Assembly: GCA_963693305.1 (NCBI GenBank)
Contig: OY855913.1
Span: 20,714,015-20,778,014, forward strand
Length of the DNA stretch: 64,000 nt
Source: Meandrina meandrites
Lineage: Eukaryota > Cnidaria > Anthozoa > Scleractinia > Meandrinidae
Direction: 5' to 3'
Shown one piece after another: positions 11,590-20,519 of this stretch. Every line of letters begins with the position of its first letter. Position 1 is the stretch's first letter. The position numbers and the translations under genes are program-made. A model generated the notes under the pieces. The model saw only the letters and a program-made list of their open reading frames with translations. It did no database searches and was not told where the DNA came from.

Positions 11590-11603
11590 CTATCCCCTCT
11601 ACC
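11590..11603 (-). promoter_or_regulatory. candidate polypurine tract
   Basis: Directly upstream of the 3' LTR in element orientation the sequence reads GTAGAGGGGATAG. This is a purine run in the correct place to prime plus-strand DNA synthesis. Confidence 0.55.
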
Positions 11604-11711
11604 AGAAAGAATGAATCTTTCAGATTCACGATCAGTCCGTGTACTAAGACAAAATAAAGTCAATCCGTTAATTTAGTCTCTTGACAAAGTTCTGAAACAG
11701 TTCTAATACTC

Positions 11712-12785
11712 TCAATGTTCTCGCAATGTTCTAGCCTTCTTCAGCAATTTTGGTTTCAGTTTCTTTATCCGCTCCTTGTCCTGCCTCCACTTGTCCTCCA
11801 ACATCTCTAAGCGGTCTGTTTTCTGCTGCAAACTATTCAGAATCCATTCACCATAACGGTCTGGTGGTCTTCTTACGCGTGCTGGTCTTTGGCTCTGGCC
11901 AATTGGCTGTTCTTCTTCGACCTCGTCTTCATCTTCTCTGCTCTCTCCCCCATTCCTGTAACAAACGTGAGCATCCTCTAACAGTCCACCTCCCTCAGAA
12001 GCTGGTATATCTACTACATGGTCACTTCCAGCACCCTGTTCCATTTCTCTGTCTGAAGCAGAATCAGCAAGGTAGGACGGATCCCCGCTTGCAATCTCGC
12101 GGTCACTTTCAGCATCCTGTTCAATTTCTCTGTCTAAAGCAGAATCAGCAAGGTAGGACGGATCCCCGCTTGCAATCTCGTCTGGCACGTCAACAACCTT
12201 GTTGTACCCTTCACTTCTAGTAGCCGCGGCCCAGACAACTTCTTCCTCAATTCCACTAGTAACAGTATCAGGTTCCATTGATACCACCCCCTCCAATGTT
12301 GTCTGTACCTGTTCACCGTCTCCAATGCCTCTTCGAGGTGCATCCACTGCTTCCACGGCACCCGTTTCCTCCATGTTTCCTTCCTGCCTTCTCTTGTACA
12401 ACCGCAAGTTGTTGAAATGGACTACTTGAGACTTCCTCGAATGTCCCCTGACCTTCTTCACACGGTACGTAACATCAGTGACTCGCTCCACTATCTCATA
12501 TGGTCCCTCCCACTGTCGATGGAACTTGTTTGCTTCACCCGGCTTCAGTTGTGGATCGTAGCGCAACACTAAATCACCAGCTTGAAACACCATGTGTCTC
12601 ACTCCCTTGTCGTACGCATCTTTCTGACGACGCTGAGCTACTTTGAGATTCTGCCTCACATCACGGTATGCAGCTTCAAGGCTACCCTGAAGGTCCGCCA
12701 CGAATTCAGAGTAACTGCTTTCAGTGTCCATGGGCCCACTGCCCATCATTACGTCCAGGGGTATCCTCATCTCCCTCCCAAACAT
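11712..12785 (-). CDS. pol: Gypsy pol, C-terminal part of integrase (frame-separated)
   Basis: 357 codons continuing the integrase after the homopolymer frame break (joining at PFELMFGREMRIPLD). The GPY motif is visible in WEGPYEIVERV, followed by a long acidic, low-complexity tail with an internal 27-aa duplication and a basic C-terminus. The tail may guide integration. No chromodomain is evident. Confidence 0.85.
   Translation of the reverse strand: MFGREMRIPLDVMMGSGPMDTESSYSEFVADLQGSLEAAYRDVRQNLKVAQRRQKDAYDKGVRHMVFQAGDLVLRYDPQLKPGEANKFHRQWEGPYEIVERVTDVTYRVKKVRGHSRKSQVVHFNNLRLYKRRQEGNMEETGAVEAVDAPRRGIGDGEQVQTTLEGVVSMEPDTVTSGIEEEVVWAAATRSEGYNKVVDVPDEIASGDPSYLADSALDREIEQDAESDREIASGDPSYLADSASDREMEQGAGSDHVVDIPASEGGGLLEDAHVCYRNGGESREDEDEVEEEQPIGQSQRPARVRRPPDRYGEWILNSLQQKTDRLEMLEDKWRQDKERIKKLKPKLLKKARTLREH
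12020..12180 (-). repeat. 81-bp in-frame tandem duplication in the integrase tail
   Basis: Bases 12020-12100 and 12101-12180 are near-identical copies encoding 27-residue units containing ASGDPSYLADSA and DREIEQ/DREMEQ. The length is a multiple of three, so the frame is kept. Confidence 0.85.
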
Positions 12786-15700
12786 TAACTCAAAAGGTTT
12801 TTTTTTTCCTTGGAAGAGTGGACACTACTTCTGAAGGCCATCATGCAGTAATCTAGTTGTTCATCCCAGCCCTGTGGATCATCTTCAACTCTGGCTTTCA
12901 ACATGCTTTTAAGTGTCTTATGCATATTCTCAACTTGCCCATTGCCCTCTGGATGATACGCAGTTGACCGAGTTTTGTTGATGTTCAGCAAATGGCACAT
13001 TTCCTCAAACACCTGGGACTCAAAATTTCTTCCCTGATCGCTGTGTATGCTGTCTGGTACACCATACCGACAAATCCAGTTCTTTACCAGCACCCTTGCA
13101 CAAGTTGTAGCGCGTTGGTTAGAAATTGCATACGCCTCAGCCCACTTTGTAAAACTGCACTGCACAGTCAGAATGTAGTGATTTCCCCGTCGAGACCTTG
13201 GTAAGGGGCCAACTATGTCAATATGGATTCTCTGCATAGGGTTTCCAGATGGTATTGGATGCAGGGGTGCCTTTGGGTTAGGCCTGGACTTGCACTTGGC
13301 ACATGTCAGGCAACTGCTACAATACCGATGGACTTCTTTTGTCAAACCTGGTCTCCAAAACCTGGTTTTCATCTTCTTCAGGGTCTTCATTCTTCCTAAG
13401 TGGGCACCTGCTATACCATCATGAACTTCCATGAGCGCTTCTTTAACAAGCTTCCGAGGTAAGACCATCCTGCTTCTAGCCGACGTTCTTTCGGGTGACC
13501 GCAGATAAAGTACTCCTTCTTGTAGCTCCAATAGTTCCCATTGCGCCCAGATTTCTCTTGTTGCTCGACTCAAGGGTCGGAGTTCCTCTTCGGTTGGTTT
13601 CTTCCATTCCAGCAACAACCGATCCACAACTGGACCAATATCAGGATCCTCACTTTGAGCTCGCGCCACATTCTCGGATGACCACAGATCCTTTTCATTG
13701 TCCTCGTGACCACAAGGCAACTTGCTGGTGACCGTTGCTACCTCTGATTTTGCAGGTGGAACACATGAGGGGCATTCTCCATGATTTCGCCTAGGCCGTC
13801 GAGACAAGCTGTCTGCATTACTGTGCTGCTTTCCTGGCCGGTGTTGTACCTCATAGTCGTACTCTTGAAGGCGTTCAAGCCAGCGAGCTACCTGCCCTTG
13901 AGGCTCTTTAAAGGACGTCAACCATCTCAATGAGGAATGGCCAGTTCGTATACGGAACCTTCGCCCTAACAAATAGTATCGAAAGTAGTCAACATAGGTC
14001 ACTAAAGCAAGCATTTCCAACCGAGTGGTGCAATAGTTCTTTTCGTGTTCATTCAAGGAACGACTACCATAAGCAATCACCCGCTCAGTCCCATCCTGCT
14101 GCTGCTGCGATAAAACTGCTCCAATTCCTTGGTATTGGCTTGCATCAGTGTCGAGTATGAAAGACCCCGCCTCAGGACCGAAATCAGGATAGGCTAACAC
14201 TGGCGCGCTTACCAGGCGGTCTTTCAGTTCCTCAAATGCCGATTGTTGCTCTTTTTGCCAACTAAATGACACTGTCTTCCTGCCGAGTTGATAAAGAGGC
14301 TCAGCGATGATGGAAAATCCAAGGATGAATTTCCTATAATAGTTAGCAAGGCCAAGGAAGCTCTGAAGCTCCTTCACATTCAGTGGCACTGGCCATGTTT
14401 TGACAGCTTTAACTTTCTCAGGGTCAGTCTTTATCCCGTCGGAAGACACAACATGTCCCAGAAAGGCAACTTCCTTTCTGAGGAATCGACACTTAGTTGG
14501 CTTCAGTTTCAAACCAGCAGCCCTTATACGATCAAACACCAACCGCAGACGGCAAATGTGATCTTCAAAGGTAGGAGCCCAGATGATGATATCATCCAAA
14601 TACACTAAACAGTGAGTCCAGGTGAGACCACTGAGTGCTAGATTCATTAATCTGGTGAAGCTAGCTGGTCCGTTTGTCAATCCGAATGGCATCACTGTCC
14701 ACTGAAACTGTCCACGATGAGTTGAGAGAGCTGTTTTAGGCCTATCCTCTTCTTTCACTTGCATCTGCCAGTACCCCGAAGCCAAATCAAGGCTAGAAAA
14801 CCACTGAGCTCCACCCAAGGCCTCCAACAAATCATCTGTCCGAGGCAGGGGTATGGCATCCTTCTTTGTAGACTGGTTCAGTTCACGGAAGTCAATGCAC
14901 ATACGATATGTTCCATCATGTTTCCTTGCAAGCACCACTGGACTGCTCCATGGACTTTGAGATGGTTCAACCCTGCCTGTAGCTAGCAGCTCATCTATTT
15001 GCTGGTCAATAACTTCTCGCTTGTAGGGTGGCACCCGACGGGGAGGCTGTTTCACTGGCTTGCAATCACCGGTGTCGATGGCATGTTCTAAGAGGCCTGT
15101 CTTTCCTAAATCAGAGCTGTCCTTTGCAGAGATGTCCTCATATTCGGTTACTAGAGACACAAATTGTCCTCTCTGGTCTTCGGACAGCCCTTCCAGGTTA
15201 CCTTGTAAACTTGATTTCCACTTTTCCTCCTTCATTGGCTGCTCATCGTTCACTACTGGCCTGTCAATAACCGAGCAAGATGGATGAGAGGCACTTGTAA
15301 TATCTGGATCTGTTTCCATGGACACAGCACGGCCATCCACACTACTAATGGGGTGATATTCAGCGACGGGTAAATCTGACCGCAGTCTGATCGGCCTATC
15401 CGAGAAGTTAGCAACACGAGCCATGGTCAGTCCATCCCTGGGGATCACTAAAGGACGTGCTACATTAATTTCTGATTTGCGCCTCAGTTCTCTTGACTCC
15501 TCTAAAATCCCCGGACTGCCAGTGTTACGATCATATCCATTCTCCAATATGGCTTCGATCACTTGCTCAGTTCCGGGTTCCACTTCTATGTCATCACTCA
15601 GAAAAATTTTACAAACACTTGGTGTAACCTTGCAGTACCAGATTGGAATTTCGGTATGGCCCACTACAAAGGTTCCAGTGCCATAGTCAATTTGACAGCC

Positions 15701-16186
15701 GAAGTGCTGGAAAAAATCAGAGCCAAGTATGCAATCATGGGAAAGGCCCCGTGCAATCATTACTGGCCAAAAACAATCAATGTCTCCTACTCGAAATCTA
15801 ACTTTTGTTTCTCCTAGAACTGCTAATTCATTTCCATTTGCTGTGGTCAGAGTCCCGGTCACTGGGTTGACTTTTGAGACTAGCCCACTTTTTCTCCATG
15901 TTTCCTCATTCAAAACACTAACAGTTGCACCAGTGTCTAGCAAAATACAAGTTACACTATGGTTCACAAGTCCTGTAATATAGATTCCAGAGTCTGATAT
16001 GGCAGAAAGTACATTGTTACTTATAAGAACAAGGTTGTTTACCTCATTGGCGACTATTGGTGCTCGGGCCACCCCTGCGGGCCTCACGGGGACTGCCTGG
16101 CCCTCGGCAGGCCCCGAGTCCTGTTTCCCCCTTCCTTGTATGGACAACTCCGAGCGAAATGGCCAGGTTCGCGGCAAGCAAAACAT
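12785..16186 (-). CDS. pol: Gypsy pol: protease, reverse transcriptase, RNase H, integrase (N-terminal and catalytic parts)
   Basis: The open frame of about 1133 codons is reached from gag by -1 frameshifting near 16123-16129, so the ATG at 16186 is not the true start. Domains in order: aspartic protease (LLDTGATVSVLN), reverse transcriptase (LVYLDDIIIWAP catalytic motif), RNase H (LDTDASQYQGIGAVL; the usual TDH motif reads RTGHSSL here), then integrase with an HHCC-type zinc region (ending CSSCLTCAKC) and D (HIDIVGPLP), D (IHSDQGRNF) and E (GQVENMHK). The frame is broken at a T run on the plus strand (12798-12807, A10 in the coding strand): one more A would join it to the downstream frame. 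That break may be real or a sequencing error. Confidence 0.92.
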   Translation of the reverse strand: MFCLPRTWPFRSELSIQGRGKQDSGPAEGQAVPVRPAGVARAPIVANEVNNLVLISNNVLSAISDSGIYITGLVNHSVTCILLDTGATVSVLNEETWRKSGLVSKVNPVTGTLTTANGNELAVLGETKVRFRVGDIDCFWPVMIARGLSHDCILGSDFFQHFGCQIDYGTGTFVVGHTEIPIWYCKVTPSVCKIFLSDDIEVEPGTEQVIEAILENGYDRNTGSPGILEESRELRRKSEINVARPLVIPRDGLTMARVANFSDRPIRLRSDLPVAEYHPISSVDGRAVSMETDPDITSASHPSCSVIDRPVVNDEQPMKEEKWKSSLQGNLEGLSEDQRGQFVSLVTEYEDISAKDSSDLGKTGLLEHAIDTGDCKPVKQPPRRVPPYKREVIDQQIDELLATGRVEPSQSPWSSPVVLARKHDGTYRMCIDFRELNQSTKKDAIPLPRTDDLLEALGGAQWFSSLDLASGYWQMQVKEEDRPKTALSTHRGQFQWTVMPFGLTNGPASFTRLMNLALSGLTWTHCLVYLDDIIIWAPTFEDHICRLRLVFDRIRAAGLKLKPTKCRFLRKEVAFLGHVVSSDGIKTDPEKVKAVKTWPVPLNVKELQSFLGLANYYRKFILGFSIIAEPLYQLGRKTVSFSWQKEQQSAFEELKDRLVSAPVLAYPDFGPEAGSFILDTDASQYQGIGAVLSQQQQDGTERVIAYGSRSLNEHEKNYCTTRLEMLALVTYVDYFRYYLLGRRFRIRTGHSSLRWLTSFKEPQGQVARWLERLQEYDYEVQHRPGKQHSNADSLSRRPRRNHGECPSCVPPAKSEVATVTSKLPCGHEDNEKDLWSSENVARAQSEDPDIGPVVDRLLLEWKKPTEEELRPLSRATREIWAQWELLELQEGVLYLRSPERTSARSRMVLPRKLVKEALMEVHDGIAGAHLGRMKTLKKMKTRFWRPGLTKEVHRYCSSCLTCAKCKSRPNPKAPLHPIPSGNPMQRIHIDIVGPLPRSRRGNHYILTVQCSFTKWAEAYAISNQRATTCARVLVKNWICRYGVPDSIHSDQGRNFESQVFEEMCHLLNINKTRSTAYHPEGNGQVENMHKTLKSMLKARVEDDPQGWDEQLDYCMMAFRSSVHSSKEKKNLLS

Positions 16187-17070
16187 ACCACCTCATTGCG
16201 GCGCCGTGCAGTCGAAGTCGTTTCAGCTTTCCTTTCCAGCTCACGAATTTTCTCATTCATACCAAGAACGATCTCTTTAAGCTCACGAATTTCACTCGAA
16301 ATTTTGTCACCATCCGCTGAAGCACTCACCACATTCACCGACTTTTTCTTTTCCACAGATGGCACAGCCTGACAAGCTTTACGCGCGCTTTCTAATCGAC
16401 GAACAACACGAACAGCCTCCACAAGCGACGCCGGTTGACTCATGAAAACTTTTTCTCGTAAATCATCGCTGATTGCCACTCCTTGAATAAACTGATCCCT
16501 TGCCAGTTCCACCTTGAACGAATAAGCTGCCTCTGGGTAGGCATTTTCCACCAGCTCCATCAAATTATCGGCGAATGCTTCGAAATCCTCATTCGGCCTT
16601 TGACACCTAGCCCGTAACTGCAATTTATAATCTTCCTTCGTCTTGCCCGAATCAAACCTTTGAACCAGTTGTGCCGTGAATTCTTCGAAGGTTAACGATC
16701 CCGAAAGCTTGAGAAGCTCAACCGCTTTGTAGGCCGGTTGATCCAGTAGGGTGAGCAAATAAGCTCGACGATCTGAAGGTTTGATATGTACAAGATTTGC
16801 ATACTGAAGAAACTGCGAAAGCCATGTTCTGAAATTTTGACCCACTGAATAAACACGCGGAGCTCGTACGTTCCTCCTGGATTCCGTTTCGCTGGAAACC
16901 ACCATGTTCTGCTTCAGGGCCTGGGATAAGGTATTTACCAGCTGCTGAATTTCAGAACTCCCCTCCTGCGATGCACCTTTTGGTTGTGGCTTCGTTTCTT
17001 GTTTCGGCGCGGTTTCTTTTGGAAGACCGCCTTCGGCGCCTTTGAGCATTTCTTGTTCTCCGTCACTCAT
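16084..17070 (-). CDS. gag: Gypsy gag polyprotein
   Basis: 328 aa, intact. A capsid-like helical region spans about residues 75-210 (including FRTWLSQFLQYANL and LQLRARCQRPNEDFEAF). A coiled segment follows, then a CCHC zinc knuckle CFACREPGHFARSC near the C-terminus. It packages element RNA into cytoplasmic particles. Translation starts at the first ATG after the primer-binding region. The C-terminal coding end overlaps pol by about 100 bases, and the overlap contains the frameshift signal at 16088-16129. Confidence 0.92.
   Translation of the reverse strand: MSDGEQEMLKGAEGGLPKETAPKQETKPQPKGASQEGSSEIQQLVNTLSQALKQNMVVSSETESRRNVRAPRVYSVGQNFRTWLSQFLQYANLVHIKPSDRRAYLLTLLDQPAYKAVELLKLSGSLTFEEFTAQLVQRFDSGKTKEDYKLQLRARCQRPNEDFEAFADNLMELVENAYPEAAYSFKVELARDQFIQGVAISDDLREKVFMSQPASLVEAVRVVRRLESARKACQAVPSVEKKKSVNVVSASADGDKISSEIRELKEIVLGMNEKIRELERKAETTSTARRRNEVVCFACREPGHFARSCPYKEGGNRTRGLPRARQSP
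16088..16129 (-). promoter_or_regulatory. gag-pol -1 ribosomal frameshift signal
   Basis: In the coding strand the heptamer GGGAAAC (16129 down to 16123) is in register as G GGA AAC with gag codons, a canonical -1 slippery site. After a 7-base spacer comes a hairpin: GGGGCCTGCC (16115-16106), loop GAGGGCCA, GGCAGTCCCC (16097-16088), giving nine G-C/A-T pairs around one C-T mismatch. The -1 frame continues directly into protease. Confidence 0.88.
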
Positions 17071-17088
17071 TTCTGGTCACTTAAAATC

Positions 17089-17106
17089 CCAGACCGCTGC
17101 CACCAA
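17089..17106 (-). promoter_or_regulatory. candidate primer-binding site
   Basis: Immediately inside the 5' LTR the minus strand reads TTGGTGGCAGCGGTCTGG. A TGG at the LTR edge is expected for pairing to a tRNA CCA end. I cannot assign the tRNA. Only 36 bases separate the LTR from the gag start codon. Confidence 0.5.
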
Positions 17107-17280
17107 TGTAATAAACGTCACACAGGAAGGTATAGACAGTTCCTGAAGTCGTTTCAACTGTTTTAATCGCGTAGCCGAGTAACATACAAAACACACACAC
17201 CGAAGTTGATTCGTTCTCTATACCACGTGCTTTTTATCCGATTCTTACACTATGTATCGTGCAAAAAGTGTCCCATTACA
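17107..17280 (-). repeat. 5' LTR of the Gypsy element
   Basis: 174 bp with TG...CA ends in element orientation, directly upstream of gag. It is very short for an LTR that must carry promoter and polyadenylation signals. Confidence 0.93.
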
Positions 17281-17760
17281 GCATTTTTACGGTTAACGGT
17301 TAAGTTTTATTCGTTACGGTTAACAGACGTGTTAAAAATTTATTTCCATCGTTTTAAAAAGTTAAAAATTAATTTTTGTTGTTCTAAACATGTTTAAGGC
17401 CTTACGATCAATCTGGGATAAAAAGTAGATTTTAGAATTATTGTACATATAATAAACTGCTATAATAAACCACATCCTCCATTTCTTTACTGCGGTAGAA
17501 AAATTTACATTTGCAAAATAACAGACTTTTAAATTACTGTTAAAGCAAGGAGCAACGATTCTATGTACAAGTACACGTGTAACCCGTGTCATAATTAAGT
17601 ATACTTACTTGCATGTGTTATAGCGTATATCGTATATACTTATTATAGCTTTTACAGTGTAACATTAATGTTTAAACAAGCAAGCAACCGTGGACGATGA
17701 TCCTACTGGTATACGTTGGATCAATAATGATCTGATCGGTTTAAAATAGAAAAATGAAGA
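17281..17760. other. AT-rich spacer between retroelements
   Basis: No gene is seen. TACGGTTAAC recurs near the left end, and a similar motif lies on the other side of the Gypsy element at 11388-11398. The remainder is AT-rich and unrecognised. Confidence 0.5.
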
Positions 17761-17944
17761 CTATTCTCTCTAGGGGCTCCGCACAAAAAAGCCTTAGAAC
17801 ACTGATTACGTAACTCTAGCATACCGCGTGCAGTCCGTGGCAATCCATCACGTGTCTCAATAGTATGGGGCTCTTATATAAGGCCACTCCCTTGTCGCGA
17901 TAGCTCATTCAGTCTTTTCGGTGTTTCGTATGCTCCTTTTCGCG
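17761..17944 (+). repeat. split direct repeat A1
   Basis: 184 bp starting CTATTCTCTCTAGGGG. It matches A2 (24099-24282) almost perfectly, apart from a few bases after TTTCGGTGTT. Confidence 0.9.
17872..17915 (+). promoter_or_regulatory. candidate internal promoter of element B
   Basis: CTTATATAAGG (TATA box) is followed about 30 bases later by an initiator-like TCATTCAGTCTT. Because A1 is duplicated as A2, a second copy lies near 24210-24253. Confidence 0.5.
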
Positions 17945-18597
17945 TTTCTGTTATCGCATCATCGCTGCGCCGTACTTGTCTCCTTATGGCTAACCAAGTT
18001 CCTGTTGTTCCTGATGTTCAACAACTACAAGTAGCTCTTGCAGGACCGCCAGCCTAAGCCAGAGCTGCTCAGGACGCCCAGAATGTTGTTGGCGGTGAAC
18101 AACTCGCTGCAGTAGCGAAGGTTGCCGTCCCTGCATGCAGCTCTACCTGTTCATTAACCTAATGCTGTTGTGGTAAGTCGTTCTTGCCTTTTGTTGGCCT
18201 GTTTTGCTTCCTTTTGTTATCAGTGGCTAGCGTCTATGTTTTGCAGAACGTCAAAGCTTTATTGTCGCGTTTGGTTAGCTTACTTATTAGCGACTATGTT
18301 TTATGCTAGTTTGTACCGATCATGGCGCTACTGTTTATAAGTTTAATAGTGAGTTTGTTTTTGCCCGTTCTGCTATATCGAATTTGTTCCACTCTTTGTT
18401 GTGGTGACTAGTTTCACTCTAGCCTCGTAGTCGGTTCTAATTTACGTCATCCGAACCATTCTAGCGAGTTAGTCCCGCTTCGGTTGTTGTATAGCTAGTT
18501 TGTCTGCAGTGTTACGGTGAGTTTGTTTTATTTCGCTAGAAGCGTTTTTTGTAACTTTATCTCGCTTGCGGATTGGTGTAACGTAAGTTATAGTATT

Positions 18598-20040
18598 ACA
18601 GTGAGTTTGTCTCTCCATAGTAGTTTATTAGTGAGTTTGTCTCACCGAAGTGCTCCGAAATGTTTGATAAATGCATGAGTTTGTCTCACCGAAGTGCTTG
18701 ATTAGTGACTTTGTCTCACCGAAGTGTTTGATTAGTGAGTTTGTCTCACTGAAGTGTTAGCGTGAGTTTGTCTCGCCGAAGTCTTTGATTAGTGAGTTTG
18801 TCTCACCGAAGTCTTAGTGAGTTTGTCTCACCGATGCGTTAGTGAGTTTGTCTCACAGAAGTGTTAGTGAGTTTGTCTCACCGAAGTGTTAGTGAGTTTG
18901 TCTCACCGATGCGTTAGTGAGTTTGTCTCACAGAAGTGTTAGTGAGTTTGTCTCACCGAAGTGTTAGTGAGTTTGTCTCACCGATGCGTTAGTGAGTTTG
19001 TCTCACAGAAGTGTTAGTGAGTTTGTCTCACCGATGCCTTAGTGAGTTTGTCTCACCGAAATGTTAGTGAGTTTGTCTCACCGAAGTGTTAGTGAGTTTG
19101 TCTCACGGAAGCGTTAGTGAGTTTGTCTCACCGAAGTGTTAGTGAGTTTGTCTCACCGAAGTGTTAGTGAGTCTGTCTCACCGAAGCGTTAGTGAGTTTG
19201 TCTCACCGAAGTGTTAGTGAGTTTGTCTCACCGAAGTGTTGGTGAGTTTGTCTCACCGAAGTGTTAGTGAGTTTGTCTCACCGAAGCGTTAGTGAGTTTG
19301 TCTCACCGAAGTGTTAGTAAGTTTGTCTCACCGAAGCGTTAGTGAGTTTGTCTCACCGAAGTGTTAGTGAGTTTGTCTCACCGAAGTGTTAGTGAGTTTG
19401 TCTCACCGAAGTGTTAGTGAGTTTGTCTCACCGAAGTGGTAGTGAGTTTGCCTCACCGAAGTGTTTCAGTGAGTTTCTCTACCGAAGTGTCAGTGAGTTT
19501 GTCTCACCGAAGCGTTGAAGTGAGTTTGTCTCACCGAAGTGTTTTTAGGGAGTTTGTCTCACCGAAGTGTTTCTAGGGAGTTTGTCTCACCGAAGTGTTT
19601 TTAGGGAGTTTGTCCCAACGAAATGTTGAAGTGAGTTTGTCTCGCCGTAGTTCTTTTGTGAGATTACCTCACTGAAGTGTTTAAGTCAGTTTGTCTTATT
19701 GACGTGTTCTAGTGAGTTTGTCTGACCAAGATGTTCTAGTGAGTTTGCTTCGCCGTAGTTCTATTGAGTTTACCTCACTGAAGTGTTATAGTGAGTTTGC
19801 CTCGTTTTTGTGTCGTAGTGAGTTTGTCTCACCGAAATGTTCTAGTGAGTTGATCTCTCTAAAGCGTTAAATCAGCTTATCTCACCAAAATGTTATTGTG
19901 AGTTTGTCTCTCTGAAGTATTATTGCGGGTTTGTCTCGTTGCGGAGTTTTCGCTCCGCTTGCGGCGCTGTTAGGAGTTTATCTCGTTGAAGAACTGTTAT
20001 TGTGTTCTCGCTTTAAAGTGATAGAGTGAATTTGTCTCAC
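18598..20040 (+). repeat. 25-bp minisatellite of element B (GTGAG..CTCAC hairpin units)
   Basis: Roughly 55 tandem copies of a 25-bp unit, GTGAGTTTGTCTCACCGAAG plus TGTTA. Each has the inverted pair GTGAG/CTCAC around a TTTGT loop. The centre (18840-19440) is nearly homogeneous with a higher-order 3-unit pattern (GCGTT/GTGTT, CACAGAAG variants); the ends are degraded. Confidence 0.95.
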
Positions 20041-20303
20041 TTCAAGTGGTTTAGCGATTTTGTCCTGCCGTGTGCTAATTTTTAGTGTCTTTGGTTTAAA
20101 GACAAGATAGAGAGGTTGGAATCAACCCTGACACGAACTAGCGGCGTTAGTCAGCCCTCGATACTGTGCGTCAGCTGGCCAGCCGCCCTACTCCCGTTAT
20201 CGACCGGTACGCCCTTATAGCTGCTCTTTAAAAGTTGACAGATGTTTCTAGTGAGTCTGTCAACCCCAATCGCAAGAGATTCGATGCGATCTTCAAACAG
20301 TGA

Positions 20304-20507
20304 AGACCACTTGTCGATGAACTCCGCCTCTCCGCCATTGTCATCAACTTGTTGGGTGACAAGGAAGAGAAACTGGTAGCGGCTCAGATTCACAAGCTTT
20401 TGAAATCAAGCAACCGTCTCCGTTGCCACGTGGTCCCATCCTTCAATTTGGCCAAGATTCTCAGCCGGGTCCCAGTTTTTGGGCCCTATGTTGTCCACTG
20501 GCTTTAG
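20304..20507 (+). pseudogene. gag-like remnant of element B
   Basis: An open stretch of about 67 codons reading VDELRLSAIVINLLGDKEEK and ending FGPYVVHWL*. It is helical, and it sits between the leader/minisatellite and the reverse transcriptase, where DIRS/Ngaro elements have gag. It is bounded by stops and no zinc knuckle is intact. The assignment to gag is by position and character only. Confidence 0.45.
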
Positions 20508-20519
20508 AGGCCAAAGAGG

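Larger units (their letters stand above)
11416..17280 (-). mobile_element. Ty3/Gypsy LTR retrotransposon, near-complete
   Basis: Two 174-bp LTRs (11416-11589 and 17107-17280) flank gag and pol on the minus strand. I count three differences between the LTRs (about 98% identity), so insertion is recent. Gene order is gag, protease, reverse transcriptase, RNase H, integrase with a GPY motif, which is the Ty3/Gypsy order. No env frame is seen. The flanking bases (ggctt on the left, gcatt on the right) are not a clean 5-bp target duplication, although both flanks contain TTTTTACGGTTAACG-like sequence. Two defects are visible: a homopolymer frame break in the integrase and an RNase H active-site change. 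Confidence 0.93.

Noticed and set aside
18598..20040. Regular short repeats resembling a CRISPR array
   Set aside because: The units are contiguous tandem copies without unique spacers, inside a eukaryotic retroelement.
20151..20393. 80-codon minus-strand frame in element B
   Set aside because: It is antisense to the gag-like remnant and lacks any motif.
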